Below the pieces are notes generated by a model. It made no database searches, was not told the DNA's origin, and worked only from the letters and a program-made list of their open reading frames with translations. A program made the position numbers and the translations under genes. 64,000 bases of DNA from Ustulina deusta (lineage: Eukaryota > Ascomycota > Sordariomycetes > Xylariales > Xylariaceae): assembly GCA_023159155.1 (NCBI GenBank), contig JAJNNX010000071.1, forward strand, positions 171,106 to 235,105, given 5' to 3'. Shown here one piece after another: positions 21,392 through 32,876 of this stretch (the first letter of the stretch is position 1; the number at the start of each line of letters is the position of its first letter).

Positions 21392-23974
21392 ATGCTGCAC
21401 CGCGGCAAGCCGAAAGACTCGTCGTCTTCGAGGAAGGTTACGCCACCTTCACCCACATATATGAACAATGAGCAATTTGGTTCGGATGCCCTGATCCAAA
21501 GCGGTCGACCTGACTATCCAACTAACCGTCGGCCTCCTACAGCTGCATACCTAGCCGGCCTACGCGAGAACCGTGCGAATCGTCCCGGCGGAGCTCGACC
21601 CCTGCCTCCATCTACGAGATCACGGCCGGGTACTACTGAACGGTTTACCACAGCCGGCCGATCGTCGATTGCGGGTGACTCCATCCGATCCGAGCTCTCT
21701 AATACCCACCAGAGGACAGGCTCTGACGTGGCCAGGCCTCGAGGTAGCCGCCCCAGTGTCGCCGGCAGTGTGACATCGCGCTACTCTGCCAACACTGCCT
21801 CTGGCAAAGACTATTTTCCTGATCAACCAGCTGTTGCTCCTCTAAGACCGTCGGAAGTGGTTCCGAGCGCCACATATATAGAACGTGGCCAGAGATGGAT
21901 GGAGAAGGAGGAAGCTTTTTCACTTCACCAGGCTATGGATGCCATCGATGTCAAGGACGAACAGGAACAGGATGATGAGACACGCTTATACAACGCTGCC
22001 TTAGATGAAGCCGCTGAGCTAGTATACCGGCACGAACACGGGATTAAACCGCGTGAGCCTGACGCGCCATACCGATACAAACCCCACATGCGAAGGAATA
22101 GCTATGCTCATGCCCGGACGGCTAGTGTTGGGCGATACGGCGGTGATATTGGTGTCACGGGGCTTGCTCGAGATTCTGTGCGTTCCTTCTCTGGGAGCTC
22201 ATCTGGGAGTGACAGAGATTCCTCTCCTGGTAGTGACCGTGGAAGCATGGATCAACAGCGCAGTATCCGCATGGGATCTGCAAACGAAAACCCCCCTGTC
22301 AGTACCGGTAGCGGAACTCGTGTGAGCTCGGGTGGCCGTCATCGCAGTAGCATGAGGCGCAATATCAGCGGCGAGATCCAGAGACCGTTCTCCGGAGATC
22401 AGATATGGGAGGAACCGGAAGGGGCGACAGCCGAGCAAAGTTCAAGAAGACAACCTCAACTACCCGATCATTCGCAGCCACTCGATGTCAAGAAAAGAAA
22501 CCCACCCAACAAAGTCCAGTTCGCCCTCACTTCTTCTCGTGACCCTAATTCGAGCACCGTCACTGCTCCCGTAAACCCCATTTCATTTGTTGAGATCCAC
22601 AAGAACCCACCATCTCAGTCACGGAATCCTAATTACACTAAAAACGACGCCTCCGACTCTCCTCGTACCTCCCAAGACATACCGAGGAAGAATGGGGTCG
22701 AGATACGCAGTGACGATATCCGCCAAGCGACAAGCATGCGGCTCAAAGACCGCAGCGCCAAACTTCCCACTCCGTCTGCGGTCAGCGATAGTCCCGGACG
22801 TCCAATCGTAAGCTTTGACAAAAACTGGAAAGCCCCGGAAGAGGCGGCTGCTGATCCAACGCCAGACGAGTCCCGCCGAATCCCTCTCGCGATCACAAAA
22901 GAGCGTCCGGGTCCGCAAGGCCCGCAGCCGCCTATTCCTGCTATCATTTGTACGCCGGATATTCCGAACTCGGCGCCGCCAGCCGCGCAGTCATCCGGTC
23001 GTCGCGCACCCATCCCAAGCGTTCACATAGATTCGGACAATAAGCCTCAGATTCCTATCATCGCTGTTTCAGATGATCATGATTCCCCAGTGCCCACCAT
23101 CGTCTTGCCGGATGGCGATGACAGCCACAGCGGTAATCATGTCTCAAGTATCCCTGTCATAATCACCCCTGACGATGTAACTTCAAAACCTTCTGCTAGG
23201 CCTCTGCCGGATCCAAGGTTGACACCATCACACACTCGCAACGCCGCAGGCCGCCCTCGAGGTCACTGGTCTCCCGCACCGGGGGCGTCGCATCGCGCAA
23301 CGGCTATTTGTCATGAGTGCGGCAATCCAATCGAGGGCCGCTTTGTGGCCTTGAGCGGAGGTTCAGAGCGCTTCCACCCACAATGTTTCCGGTGCTACGC
23401 CTGCGGCACTGGTCTCGAGGCTCTCGAGATTAGCCCAGAACCTGATCACTTCTATGCGGCGCGGCTCGACCGCATCCGTCGCCGAGCGGCGGGCGAAATC
23501 CTCGAAGAGACACCCGGCCAGACGATGGCCGAGGACGGCGACGAACGCTTGCGGTTCTACTGCCACTTAGACTGGCACGAGCTGTTCGCGCCGCAATGCA
23601 AGCACTGCAAGACCCCGATCCTCGGCGAGCACGTCGTCGCCCTCGGCGAGCACTGGCATTACGGCCACTTCTTCTGCGCCGAGTGCGGTGACCCCTTCGA
23701 GCAGGGCATGACGCACATCGAAAAAGACGGGTACGCATGGTGCGTTGCTTGTCAGACCAAACGAACCGAGCGCCGCGCACCGAAGTGCAGGCGCTGCAAG
23801 AAAGCTGTCATCGGTCAGTACGTCAAAGCTCTCGGAGCCGAGTGGCACGACGAATGCTTCCGCTGCGCTACCTGCGGTGGAGGCTTTGATGATGGGCAGA
23901 TCTTCCCCGTCGGCGAAGGCGATAAGGCGAGGGTCTTGTGTACCAGCTGTCGGGCACAGGAGTTGAAGATGTAA
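21392..23974 (+). CDS. paxillin-like protein with three C-terminal LIM domains
   Basis: Single-exon gene for 860 residues. The N-terminal 630 residues are Ser/Pro/Arg-rich and apparently disordered. The last 220 residues carry three LIM zinc-finger domains. LIM1 begins at about Cys640 (CHECGNPI) and contains an insertion of roughly 45 residues between its two zinc sites. LIM2 begins at about Cys736 (CKHCKTPILGEHVVALGEHW). LIM3 begins at about Cys799 (CRRCKKAVIGQYVKALG) and ends near CTSC. This arrangement resembles fungal paxillin-like proteins (Pxl1/PaxB), adaptors at sites of polarised growth and septation that link Rho GTPases to actin. The start is the ATG at 21392; codon 21389 is GTG. 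A short upstream exon cannot be excluded. Confidence 0.9.
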   Translation: MLHRGKPKDSSSSRKVTPPSPTYMNNEQFGSDALIQSGRPDYPTNRRPPTAAYLAGLRENRANRPGGARPLPPSTRSRPGTTERFTTAGRSSIAGDSIRSELSNTHQRTGSDVARPRGSRPSVAGSVTSRYSANTASGKDYFPDQPAVAPLRPSEVVPSATYIERGQRWMEKEEAFSLHQAMDAIDVKDEQEQDDETRLYNAALDEAAELVYRHEHGIKPREPDAPYRYKPHMRRNSYAHARTASVGRYGGDIGVTGLARDSVRSFSGSSSGSDRDSSPGSDRGSMDQQRSIRMGSANENPPVSTGSGTRVSSGGRHRSSMRRNISGEIQRPFSGDQIWEEPEGATAEQSSRRQPQLPDHSQPLDVKKRNPPNKVQFALTSSRDPNSSTVTAPVNPISFVEIHKNPPSQSRNPNYTKNDASDSPRTSQDIPRKNGVEIRSDDIRQATSMRLKDRSAKLPTPSAVSDSPGRPIVSFDKNWKAPEEAAADPTPDESRRIPLAITKERPGPQGPQPPIPAIICTPDIPNSAPPAAQSSGRRAPIPSVHIDSDNKPQIPIIAVSDDHDSPVPTIVLPDGDDSHSGNHVSSIPVIITPDDVTSKPSARPLPDPRLTPSHTRNAAGRPRGHWSPAPGASHRATAICHECGNPIEGRFVALSGGSERFHPQCFRCYACGTGLEALEISPEPDHFYAARLDRIRRRAAGEILEETPGQTMAEDGDERLRFYCHLDWHELFAPQCKHCKTPILGEHVVALGEHWHYGHFFCAECGDPFEQGMTHIEKDGYAWCVACQTKRTERRAPKCRRCKKAVIGQYVKALGAEWHDECFRCATCGGGFDDGQIFPVGEGDKARVLCTSCRAQELKM

Positions 23975-25175
23975 GACTAGCTGACTAGCTGAGCGGACTT
24001 TGGGTGCGTTAGGTGCAAGTGAAGGGAGAAGAAAGAACGATCATGATGCAAACGAATTGATGGGAATGGAATCGAGCCTATGTCCAATGATGAGAGACGA
24101 ACGGATTTGGCGGCTGGCGTTTGAGTATTGGCTTGCTTGCTGGTTGGTTTTGGGTGACGTTTCTGCTTTTCCAATGTGTCGCTCCCCTTTTTATTATTGT
24201 TGTGTTGCTTGCTCGCTAGGAGGTGAGCTGTGCTTACCTGGTTGACTGTCTGTAGTTCTCCAGACAATAATGTACAAGAATGGGATGGTGGGCTAATTTT
24301 TGGGTTCAATGGCTCATTCATTTGTTCTCGCTGCTTATTCAACAGGTGGCCTCACATCTGGCTGTACAAATACGTGCCCCTACCCGGCTGGGTTATTGTA
24401 ATCTACATTAGAATTAGGACCGCGATCTTCCTCATTGGGGAAGTATCGACAGCTGGATCTGGCTGTGCCTTGGGTCTCCGCGGCACAGGTCACTGAATAC
24501 AGAATATTCATTTTCACGATTGGACTGGCTCTGTCCGTGTCCTGCGTCACATGCGTGGCTATAGTAGGCAACCCTTCGATTTGTGAAGGTGATATACCTC
24601 ATACTTACTCGCCAGTCCTCAGGCTTTTCAGTGTACCAACTCACGCGGGCGCTGGCAATGAGACGAAGGACACGGATGAAAATCATTCATCGTGGGAAAT
24701 ATGAACGCATGCTAGATGTATTGAGTCATGCCTGAATTAAAGAGACATAGTAGAACTCTCCGTGATGTGATGGCCGGTATGAATCAAACGAGACCATTCG
24801 GACGGAAATCGCACCCATTCAATGCCCCATGCCCGTAGAAGGGAACATAGATGCAGATTCAGACCGTGACGGTAGCTGTACCAAAGGTAACTCACGCGTT
24901 CGGGTCACATACATGCACGCATGTAGTAGAAGTTATTTCTTATCTGTAAACGCTTCTGCGCCCCCCGCCCTCCCCCATTGGCCCGATCATCCATGCCCGA
25001 AATTCCAGGGTTCTCTGCTCGCCTCGCCATGTTCATTGCCCAAAGCGTACATATCGTGTCTACGGTCGAGATGTTTGAGTAGTCGAATCCTCTTGCAACA
25101 AAAGACTAAGTGTGGGGTTTATGGTATCCGGCGGCTTAGGTTTGTCGAGAGCCGGTGGTCGGCTATGGTGCGGGA
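23975..25175. other. intergenic between convergent LIM and SUMO genes
   Basis: No supported gene. Open frames at 24230-24704 and 24829-25410 are short, lack domain features, and the latter overlaps the SUMO gene on the opposite strand. Confidence 0.5.
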
Positions 25176-25552
25176 TCAGCAGCGGCCGCCGACCTGCTCC
25201 TGGTGGACTTCGAGCGTGTCACCGTCGGTCATTTCCAGCTATACAGCAGGACCAGGTGTTAATAATAATAAGCAGGGTGAGCTACAACAGGGAAGGATAG
25301 AATATAACGTACGGAATCAGGCGTGTCGGTCTTTTGAACGCGCTGCCCCTCGAACAGGAAACGAACCGAATCTACGTTCTTGCCCTGGCGCTCGCAGAAG
25401 GCGGTCATAAGCTTCTCAAGCTTAGTCGAGCGCTTAATCTTGAAGAAGACCTCATTGTTGTTATCTGTCACCTTGATGTTCAGGTGCTCGCCGCCAGCAG
25501 GTGCTTCATTGCGCTCAGCACTAGGCGATCCGGAATCGTTCTCTCCGGACAT
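25176..25552 (-). CDS. SUMO, small ubiquitin-like modifier (Smt3 family)
   Basis: Predicted 100-residue precursor of SUMO, conjugated to lysines of nuclear proteins. The two exons I infer are 25552-25313 and 25238-25176, with a 74-bp phase-0 intron. A short acidic Ser/Glu-rich N-terminus leads into the ubiquitin fold: HLNIKVTDNNNEVFFKIKR, KLEKLMTAFCERQGK, VRFLFEGQRVQKTDTPDSL, and DGDTLEVHQEQVGG. The di-glycine at residues 97-98 is the conjugation end; the two residues after it (Arg-Cys) would be removed by a Ulp-type protease. The end of exon 2 fixes the reading because the GG motif and stop appear only when the intron is removed. The symbol is left open because naming varies among fungi. Confidence 0.96.
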
Positions 25553-26990
25553 TTTTGCGGTGACGGCGGGGTTTTGCGCAGTCGTATGAGGTATGAGAAG
25601 ACGTCACTGGTGGGAAAACTCCAAAGAAGCGATCTTATTCGACAGAGAGGTAGGGGTTAGTTTGGGTGAAGACGAGGATGCGCCAGAGAATGGTGTGGTA
25701 TCAATACGAAGTGCGCACAAGTGGAGGGGATTTCGCAAGATAGAAACGGCAATAAAGTTGTGGACTGAGGGAGCAGGCAAAGTAAGGAGGCAGGACCGTC
25801 GTTGCTATGGCTAGACTAGGTGCCTGCTCTGTGAGGTATGTAAGGAAGGGCATTGCAGCAGTCTTTGGAAGTACCTAGGTACTGTAAGAAGAGACCAGAG
25901 GTAGTAAGGCTACCTGTGTAAGTGGGAAGTGCTGTAGTGGGGTGGATGGAGTGGGGCCGCGGGGCAACTACCTCTAGGTACCTCCCTAGGTAGGTACTCA
26001 GATGCTATCCTACCTACATATAACATATACTGAAGTACGTAGGTAGATGGTGCTGGATCATGGTGGAGTGATAGAATACATACCTGCCACTCTCTTTATG
26101 CTCTTGATGAGGCACTAATCGAGAATGTTGTGTTTGCGCAAGGGGGCAATAAGACGATGACAATGGAGAATGCCAAATTCTGTTTCTTGGACATGCGTGG
26201 GGAATGAAGTGCTGGCTGTTTCTTGTAGGGAAAAAAATGAATGTGAAGATGCCTTGGAGAGAGAGTGAAGAAGGTTGACAAAGTGCGCAGATAATGTGAG
26301 AGTACCCCGGTCTTTTGTTTTCTAGCTTTCCTTCCTTATATGCAAACCACTACTGTAGGTAGCTGTGTGTTAGAGTTACATAGGTACTACATTATGCGAG
26401 CACCTGCGAGATGGGTGAGGTGGTACATATGTAGAAAAAAAGTATTTGCCTGAGACAGGTGGTACACTACCTATAGGTACCTATAGTAGGTACTAATTCA
26501 TTCATGCCTTGTCGATGCAGCATGATTGCTACTATCTAGAAGAAATAAATCAATGCATACCGGCCGAACAATCCCTTACATATCATCCATTTCCGACCCA
26601 CCTACTAGCAGCTCAGCTTTGCGCATACGGCCAAGGACAGTCAAAAGAGAAGTGTATGTTCCTGATAGTTGCGGGAGCAACTCTACTTGTACCCTCCCGG
26701 TGCTTGTGTGTCTAGCTTCAAAGTTGGTTGGGTTATTACATCACTAGGCATCCCTGTAGGGCCTCCAGGCTTAGGTAGGCTGTGTTTTTAGGCATGCGTC
26801 CGCTTCAACCAACAGTCACCACAATCAGTCTTCACACATCATTGAATGGATTCTTTGGATCATCTACATTGCTGCAATAGCCATAGCATATAGCCCCTAC
26901 ATACTTGCTTCGGCCTTCCAACTTGTATACATATCTATCATAAATCTAAAGCCCCCAAAGGTTTCTCGAGCTCTCACCAGGAAATAAACA
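25553..26990. other. divergent upstream region of SUMO and CMC4
   Basis: No supported gene. Two clusters of TAGGTACC-type words lie at about 25870-26050 and 26360-26500; the second contains a near-perfect inverted repeat around CTATAGGTACCTATAG. Confidence 0.5.
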
Positions 26991-27412
26991 ATGGTTCGTA
27001 GCCTGTAGACTACTTCTCATGCATATCACAAATCCAAACTCATTGATTCCACCAGAGCCTCCGAGAAGACCTGGCGTCGAAGCCAGCATGTCATCCTCGA
27101 GCCGTAAGCATTTCGCCAAACCCCCGACTAGAAACATCATCGTTGAGGTAAGCTAATCACCACTGTCTAGTGTGCTATACAGGGTGAGATCTGTCCCCCG
27201 ACACTAATAGCTAGGCGCGAGATTTAATAAGCGCAGATTGTCTAGGGAAGCACAGCTTTAATCAGGCAAAATGCGAGCACCTCATCGATGCCCTGTATGA
27301 GTGCTGCGATGCGTTCTACAAGAAGTACGGTGACACGGCGACCACGGCGAGCTGCCCGAAACCTAGTCTTTTACGCTTGAAGTTGAAGCAACGTGAAGAA
27401 GGCAAAAGGTAG
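26991..27412 (+). CDS. CMC4: twin Cx9C mitochondrial intermembrane-space protein, CMC4-like
   Basis: A 79-residue protein split into four exons: 26991-26993 (ATG only), 27056-27103, 27171-27183 (13 nt) and 27237-27412; introns are 62, 67 and 53 bp. The last three exons join to give CHPRACAIQDCL, then AKCEHLIDALYECC, so that Cys13-x9-Cys23 and Cys34-x9-Cys44 form a perfect twin Cx9C pair, the substrate signature of the Mia40/Erv1 oxidative import pathway. Additional cysteines (18, 45, 59) and the tail CPKPSLLRLKLKQREEGK fit fungal CMC4. Introns 2 and 3 contain GCTAATC and ACTAATA branch-like sites. Exons 2-4 are well supported. The ATG-only first exon uses a weaker donor (GTTCGT) and is the least certain part; an alternative first exon further upstream is possible. 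Confidence 0.8.
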
Positions 27413-28221
27413 ATCAGGCTCATCAGGACTCCAAGTACAAAGACCAACGCCCTATGCCAAATCACCACGGATAACTGCCGCTGGATTTCGGAAGGTTGAC
27501 GGACTCCCATGGAAGTAGATAGATAAGATGGACGGCAGCTTCATGTCCCACAACTGCTTATTCGCGTCAGCCTAAACAGACAGGTCGATTAGGTAACTGT
27601 AATGCAGCGTGGATTTATTCTAGGCGATCATTGAGCGCGCAAGAGGTCCTCATGGGGCCTGGACAAGCATTGAAAAGAATATGGCTTATCCCGAGACTCT
27701 AATATGAATGCCGATGACATTGATGAAAGAAGGAAGAAGAGTAAGAAAATTCGCTTTTCACTGGGAGCGAAGTTTTTGTAAGGACCGCCAGGTCGACACT
27801 AGCCACACTGTGGCGCGCTACTTGGTCTCTAAGTTTACAGTGCATCTCTACAGTATATATATGTACCTCGGTACTTACTAGGTAGTAGGTACCTAGGCAC
27901 TGTATCCAGTAGGTAGGTACTATACATACATGCGTCTGTCGCGCGTTCAGTTATTATTTTCATCACCTGAAAGCTTGGCAAGTTCTGGACCCAACCTCCC
28001 TTGACCGTAACCAATTCTACGCGTACAGATTGATTACGAACAAGAGATACAAGCAGACGCTCCCACAGAACCAGCAGCGGCTCTAGGTACCAGACAAGGT
28101 TGCAATCTTGTGGCATATAGTGAATCTTCGTGAGCGCACCAGCGCAATCGAAGATGCTAGCTGGCAATCACACGGCTTGACCTAGGCATTGCAGACCGAG
28201 ACCTGGCCTCACAACGGCACG
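27413..28221. other. intergenic: CMC4 3' flank and Nup84 upstream region
   Basis: About 800 bp without a supported gene. TAGGTA-type words lie at about 27860-27925. A minus-strand ORF at 27835-28167 shows no recognisable features. Confidence 0.5.
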
Positions 28222-31200
28222 ATGCTTGCCCAGAGGCCGCAGCGGATAGCTAACCCCATCGAATACGGCAGACTAGAGGGCGAAGATGACCAGCTGAGCC
28301 AAGGTAAGTTGCTTACGACGAGGCCGCGCAGCAGACCTGGCGATCTAACCGTGGTATCACACAGTATCCGAGATGACGTCCTCGTCCGGCTTCATTGACG
28401 ACGCCGATCGCTTCGCTAAGGCTCTCGACTCTCTTTCAGTAACTCAAAAAACCGCTGCTGAGCAACGAGCCGACATTTTTACCCTGGTCGAGAAATATTA
28501 CCACTATGCTACAAGCAAGGTCCAGGCTTTGCGCAAAGCGCAAAAGCCAACGTCAAGCACCGGTCTGCGACGTTTGGATGACTCTTCGAGCCAAGACTCC
28601 ATGGACCTAGACGATACAGATAACCGGTCGTCGGCACCCGACTCGGCAGACGGATTGGAACGTTGGGAGCAGGAAGCGCAAGTTTGGGATATGCTGCGTC
28701 GCCTCCTGCCTCTACGTTACTCCGGCCGAAATATTATTAGGCCGGTGCGGCGTGAGATCTCCAGGTTTCAATCAACTTCGGAACTTTGGGGCGAGTTCAT
28801 TCAGTCGGATCCGACAGCCCAAGAGCGCAAGGCGATTCTCGAGTGTCTACAGACGAGTGCCAACGATACTCGGACAGATATTGACGACCTCGTGCGGGGT
28901 TTCCAGAAGCAGGCTGACCGTGGCGATATTATAGCTCATGGCTGGCTTCACACGCGCTCCGCTATCAAGATGCAGAAAAATGTGAATAGTTGGACAGGGC
29001 CTCTTGATCCCACCAGTGCAGACGCCGGTCAGCTGGTCGATTCCAATGGCTTAAACCCTCTCGTCACACAGTTGGACCCCGACGTTGCCACTAGACAAGG
29101 ACGAAAATTAGAACCGCAGGATGAATACTTCGAGCGTGCTATTTGGCTCGGCTGCTATGAGCTCCTCCGTCGTGGTAGGAGCCTGAACGAGATTCGAGAT
29201 TGGTGCGTCGAACGGACGGAGGTGTGGCGAGCAGTTAGCATGTCAGCCATGCCGTTATCTAAGGGCAAGGAAGCACAGCAGTCGTCCACTGATCCTCTCT
29301 CAGCTCTGTTATGGCGTCGAACGTGTTTCGCTCTTGCTCGCCAGGGGGGCACCGATGATTACGAACGCGCAGTGTATGGCATTCTTTCCGGCGACATCAC
29401 AAGTGCGGAAAAGGTATGCAAAAGTTGGGACGATTTCGTCTTCGCTCATTACAATGCTCTACTAAGGGCTCAGTTCGATGGGTATCTCATGAAACGCACT
29501 TCACCGGACTCAACTGCTGTTATCCATCAGTCATTCCCCTCATTTAACGCCCTCCAGTTCCATGGAGATGCTTCATCAGCTGGCGAACGCCTCGTCAGCT
29601 CACTAGAATCAAACCCGAAGACTTCTGGTGAGGCTAAAACCCCGTTGAAAGCCCTACAAGGGGCTATCATTTCCAATAACTTGACCCAATATATGCACGA
29701 TCTTGGTATTGCGCTAGGAAAGCGCGCAAATCAGAAAGCACCCTCCCACCTGATACCAGAAATCGATAGCGCTACAATCAGCATTAACGATTCGAGATTC
29801 TTTATGATGAATGACTATGAAGGTTTACGTGTTGCAACACACGTATACTTGTTAATCTCCCATCTCGACGGTCTTCAGGGTGAAGATCATACCGAACCCG
29901 ATCGGCGTAGAGCTCAAGACAACATTATTGCCACATACGTCAGTATCTTGCGGTTAGCCAATCTGACGGATTTAATGCCCCTATACTGTTCGAAGCTCCA
30001 AGAAGAACGAGGTTTCTTTACTCTTAGCCGAAACATCACTCGACTAGAAACGCCAGGAGACAGGGATATGCTGCTCAAAATCATGGCCAAGTTAGGGATG
30101 AACATTGCAAAATTCGTCATTTACCAACCGCGATCCATTCTTGCACAACTTCCTATTCCTGAGCAGGGCGTACCGGCGTTCGGTGCTTTTACAGTATTAT
30201 TGAATAGTCCTCCGACGTTAAAGTACGGTCGCCCCCTCAAACCGGACTTTTTCGGCGACGAGCCGGAAAACTTTGAAACTATCGACGAGTCTCTCATCCA
30301 ATCTCTCGAATGGTTTGTCTTAATAGATGGCCTCTGGGAAGAATTTTTCGAAGCTGGCACGGCTATCTACAAGCGTTTCCTAAGTAAGGACTCGATTGGC
30401 ACACGTATAGCTCATATGAAATACTAACTTGGTGACAGAGGGTTTCAATCTCCACGCGGCACGTTCTCTGTCTGAGCGGGTTCGGTGCGCGGATATCTTT
30501 AGAAGAAAAACCGGACTCACTATTACGGACGACACAGATATTTCATGGTTCGAAGACGTCCGCTCGGGAGCTGTCACTGCCTCGCTTCAAGGTAAAGACC
30601 TCAGCACAGAGCAAGTGGCAGCTGCAAGAAATTTTTTCGAGATGGAGTGCCTTGTGCGGGCCCTCGACTCAATGGAAACAATTGCCTCCAGTGAAGCTAT
30701 GGCTCAAGAGTAAGTTCCAAGCATTACAGTCAGTAATATAAGCAAAATTACACGGACACTAACACGACCTGTAGTCCAACGGAGGAAATGGGAAGAGATT
30801 TCTGGGGCCTTGTCGGAAACGAGGTCAAATCTATCAAGAGCTACATGGGCCTCATACTCAACAACTGGCTCCTGGAAAGTCTTCAAGGTTTGTATCGGCC
30901 CATCTGCGACCAAGAGCAGAGATGTAGACTGACGATGACGGACAGACGATGAAGATTTCAAGTATCTTCGAGATGCCTATCTTCCTGAGACGATCATAGG
31001 ATATGTGAGCGTGCTGCATTTTGCAGGAACCAGCTTGTCACGAGACAATTTGCTGGAATGCATGGAGCTTGCGTCGATTATCGCAAGAAAAGACGCAGAT
31101 GTCGCGGCGGTACTGATGAAGGCCGGTCGTATGAAAGAGATTGTGGAGGGCTTCGCCAACTGCAGCAAGGCACTTGCCATCAGTGGTAATGAAAAGAAGG

Positions 31201-31271
31201 GACCCGGTGGAAGTAGCAAAAAATTGCGAGAAATGGGTTGGACCCGTGAATTATGGTCTGTTAAGAGATGA
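28222..31271 (+). CDS. nucleoporin Nup84/Nup107
   Basis: Predicted 936-residue alpha-solenoid scaffold subunit of the Y-shaped (Nup84/Nup107-160) complex of the nuclear pore. The five exons I infer are 28222-28303, 28365-30383, 30439-30709, 30775-30887 and 30946-31271; introns are 55-65 bp and the frame closes on TGA. Typical stretches are WEQEAQVWDMLRRLLPLRY near residue 130, YFERAIWLGCYELLRRGR, ALLWRRTCFALARQG, EGLRVATHVYLLISHL, and the C-terminal LPETIIGYVSVLHFAG. The first small exon adds 30 residues in frame before the ATG at 28373, which is the alternative start if the first intron is purely in the leader. The protein is largely helical, with no FG repeats, as expected for a scaffold nucleoporin. 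Confidence 0.88.
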
Positions 31272-31939
31272 GGTTGGTAAAGTACCCATTCTTATGACAG
31301 ACGATTCTAGTCGTAGTGCATCGACGTTCTGAAGGGTCAGGGCATAAATTTTCTCAGATGGCACTGGGAGTGTATTAGAATAATAAGCTGACCTGGGTAG
31401 TCGGGTGCGCCCATTAGTTAGCCAATACAAGAATTTACTCGGAATGAAGAAGATTTTGTCCTTTGCTCTCTCTCTCTCATTTTTCTTCTCCCTCCTTTGA
31501 CCATCCAGGCAATAAATATCGTGATCGCTGAAGAGGCGCCACTAGGGGAGGTAACTTGAATACCGTAGCAAGACTTGCTATATCCAGTAAATACTTGAGC
31601 AATAGTTGAAGATTAAGCCAAGGTTTAATTGAAATAAACGTTCGTTTCAATATTGAGGTGTCGTTTGGTAATCGGTTGATTATCGATTGACTGATTGTTT
31701 CTGTGACTTATCTCTCGTACCCCAGGAGCAGAGGGGTTAGATAGTAGGTAGGCGCTTAGATAAAGGTCCTGAGATAAGATAAACCATCCCACGGCAGCCA
31801 TGCCGGTGATCCAATCGCCTCGAACGCCTACACCACTGTAGCTATTTAAACAAGGTCGGCCGTTTCTGCAAAACCTTGGACTTTCCGGTTATTCCCTAAT
31901 TCCTCTCTGAAACTTTTTCTGCTGCCCAAAGATCCAGAG
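31272..31939. other. intergenic: Nup84 3' flank and Vps37 upstream region
   Basis: A 668-bp spacer with a CT-repeat near 31469-31480 and no supported gene. Confidence 0.5.
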
Positions 31940-32876
31940 ATGTACACAAGCCCGACACCACCGCCACCCGTCCCCCCACCGAAACCCAGCAGCCACGATG
32001 TGAGCCGTCTTGGGACGCCTGCGGGAAACTCTCCTCGTCCAGCACTGCCCGTGCCAGACAATGGGCCTAGTGGCGGCGGTTTGGAGAGCACGGGATTTCC
32101 GAATGGCAGGATACTGCCCACGGACGCGTCAGGCTTGATTCCCGCGCCCACAGCCACAGCCGGCAGCATCACACGACAGCGTCAAGCGCCTATACCAGAT
32201 CCCGGCGACGCTTGGCTGCCCAGAACTCTAGAGAATAAGTCGTAAGTCCAGGTCCGCCCCGAGCCATCCACGGAAGTGCCAGCACGCGACGGCAAGACCA
32301 TGTTTGACTGAAGGCAAGCTCTGTTGTGCCGCTTGTAGAAAACAGGACCTCGCCGAGATCCTCAGCAATCCATCCATACTACAGGCCTTGACTGTCTCGC
32401 CGACGACGATGCACCCGTCCCTGGCCCAGACGCAGGATACCCTTCTAGCCGCACTTACCGAGAACGTATCCCTCGCCCAACACCTCACCGAGTTGGAGAC
32501 AAGGCTTACCCATCAGCGTGCCTCAACGCAGGCCCAGCTTCTCTCGGCCCACGCACTCGACCGACAGTGGCGTTCCAAGCAGGCTGATATGGATACCGCT
32601 CTCGCACCTTTCGCCCCCACCGCCCTCTATACCCGCTTGACCCAAGCCTTGCAAGAGCAGGAGATGCTGTGCGCCGCCATGGAGGAGAGCTTCTTGGAGG
32701 GAGAGGGTACGCAAGGTGTTGGCGCCAACGGAGGCGACAACGCAGGGGACGGCGTAGCCACGGAGCGAGAGACACTTGACTGGGTTCGGAGGTATAGAGA
32801 AGCGCGGCGGCTGTGCTACCTTCGACAAGAGCGTAAGGAGAGGTGGAACGAGAGACGAGTGGGCGGATGGCGGTGA
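31940..32876 (+). CDS. ESCRT-I subunit Vps37 (Mod(r) domain protein)
   Basis: Predicted 279-residue component of ESCRT-I, which sorts ubiquitinated cargo into multivesicular bodies. The two exons I infer are 31940-32241 and 32339-32876 with a 97-bp intron; the junction joins ENKS to KQDLAEILSNPS. Residues 1-100 are Pro/Gly-rich and disordered. The rest is a helical Mod(r) domain: LAEILSNPSILQAL, a coiled coil with HPSLAQTQDTLLAAL and LTELETRL, then DRQWRSKQADMDTAL, ALYTRLTQALQEQE and the C-terminal YREARRLCYLRQERKERW. The Ala/Gly-rich segment near residue 235 is a species-specific insertion. Confidence 0.85.

Noticed and set aside
22199..23848. Long antisense ORFs inside the LIM gene (for example 22633-23013 and 23430-23780, minus)
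   Set aside because: They are shadows of the GC-rich LIM coding frame; the sense frame has clear zinc-finger motifs.
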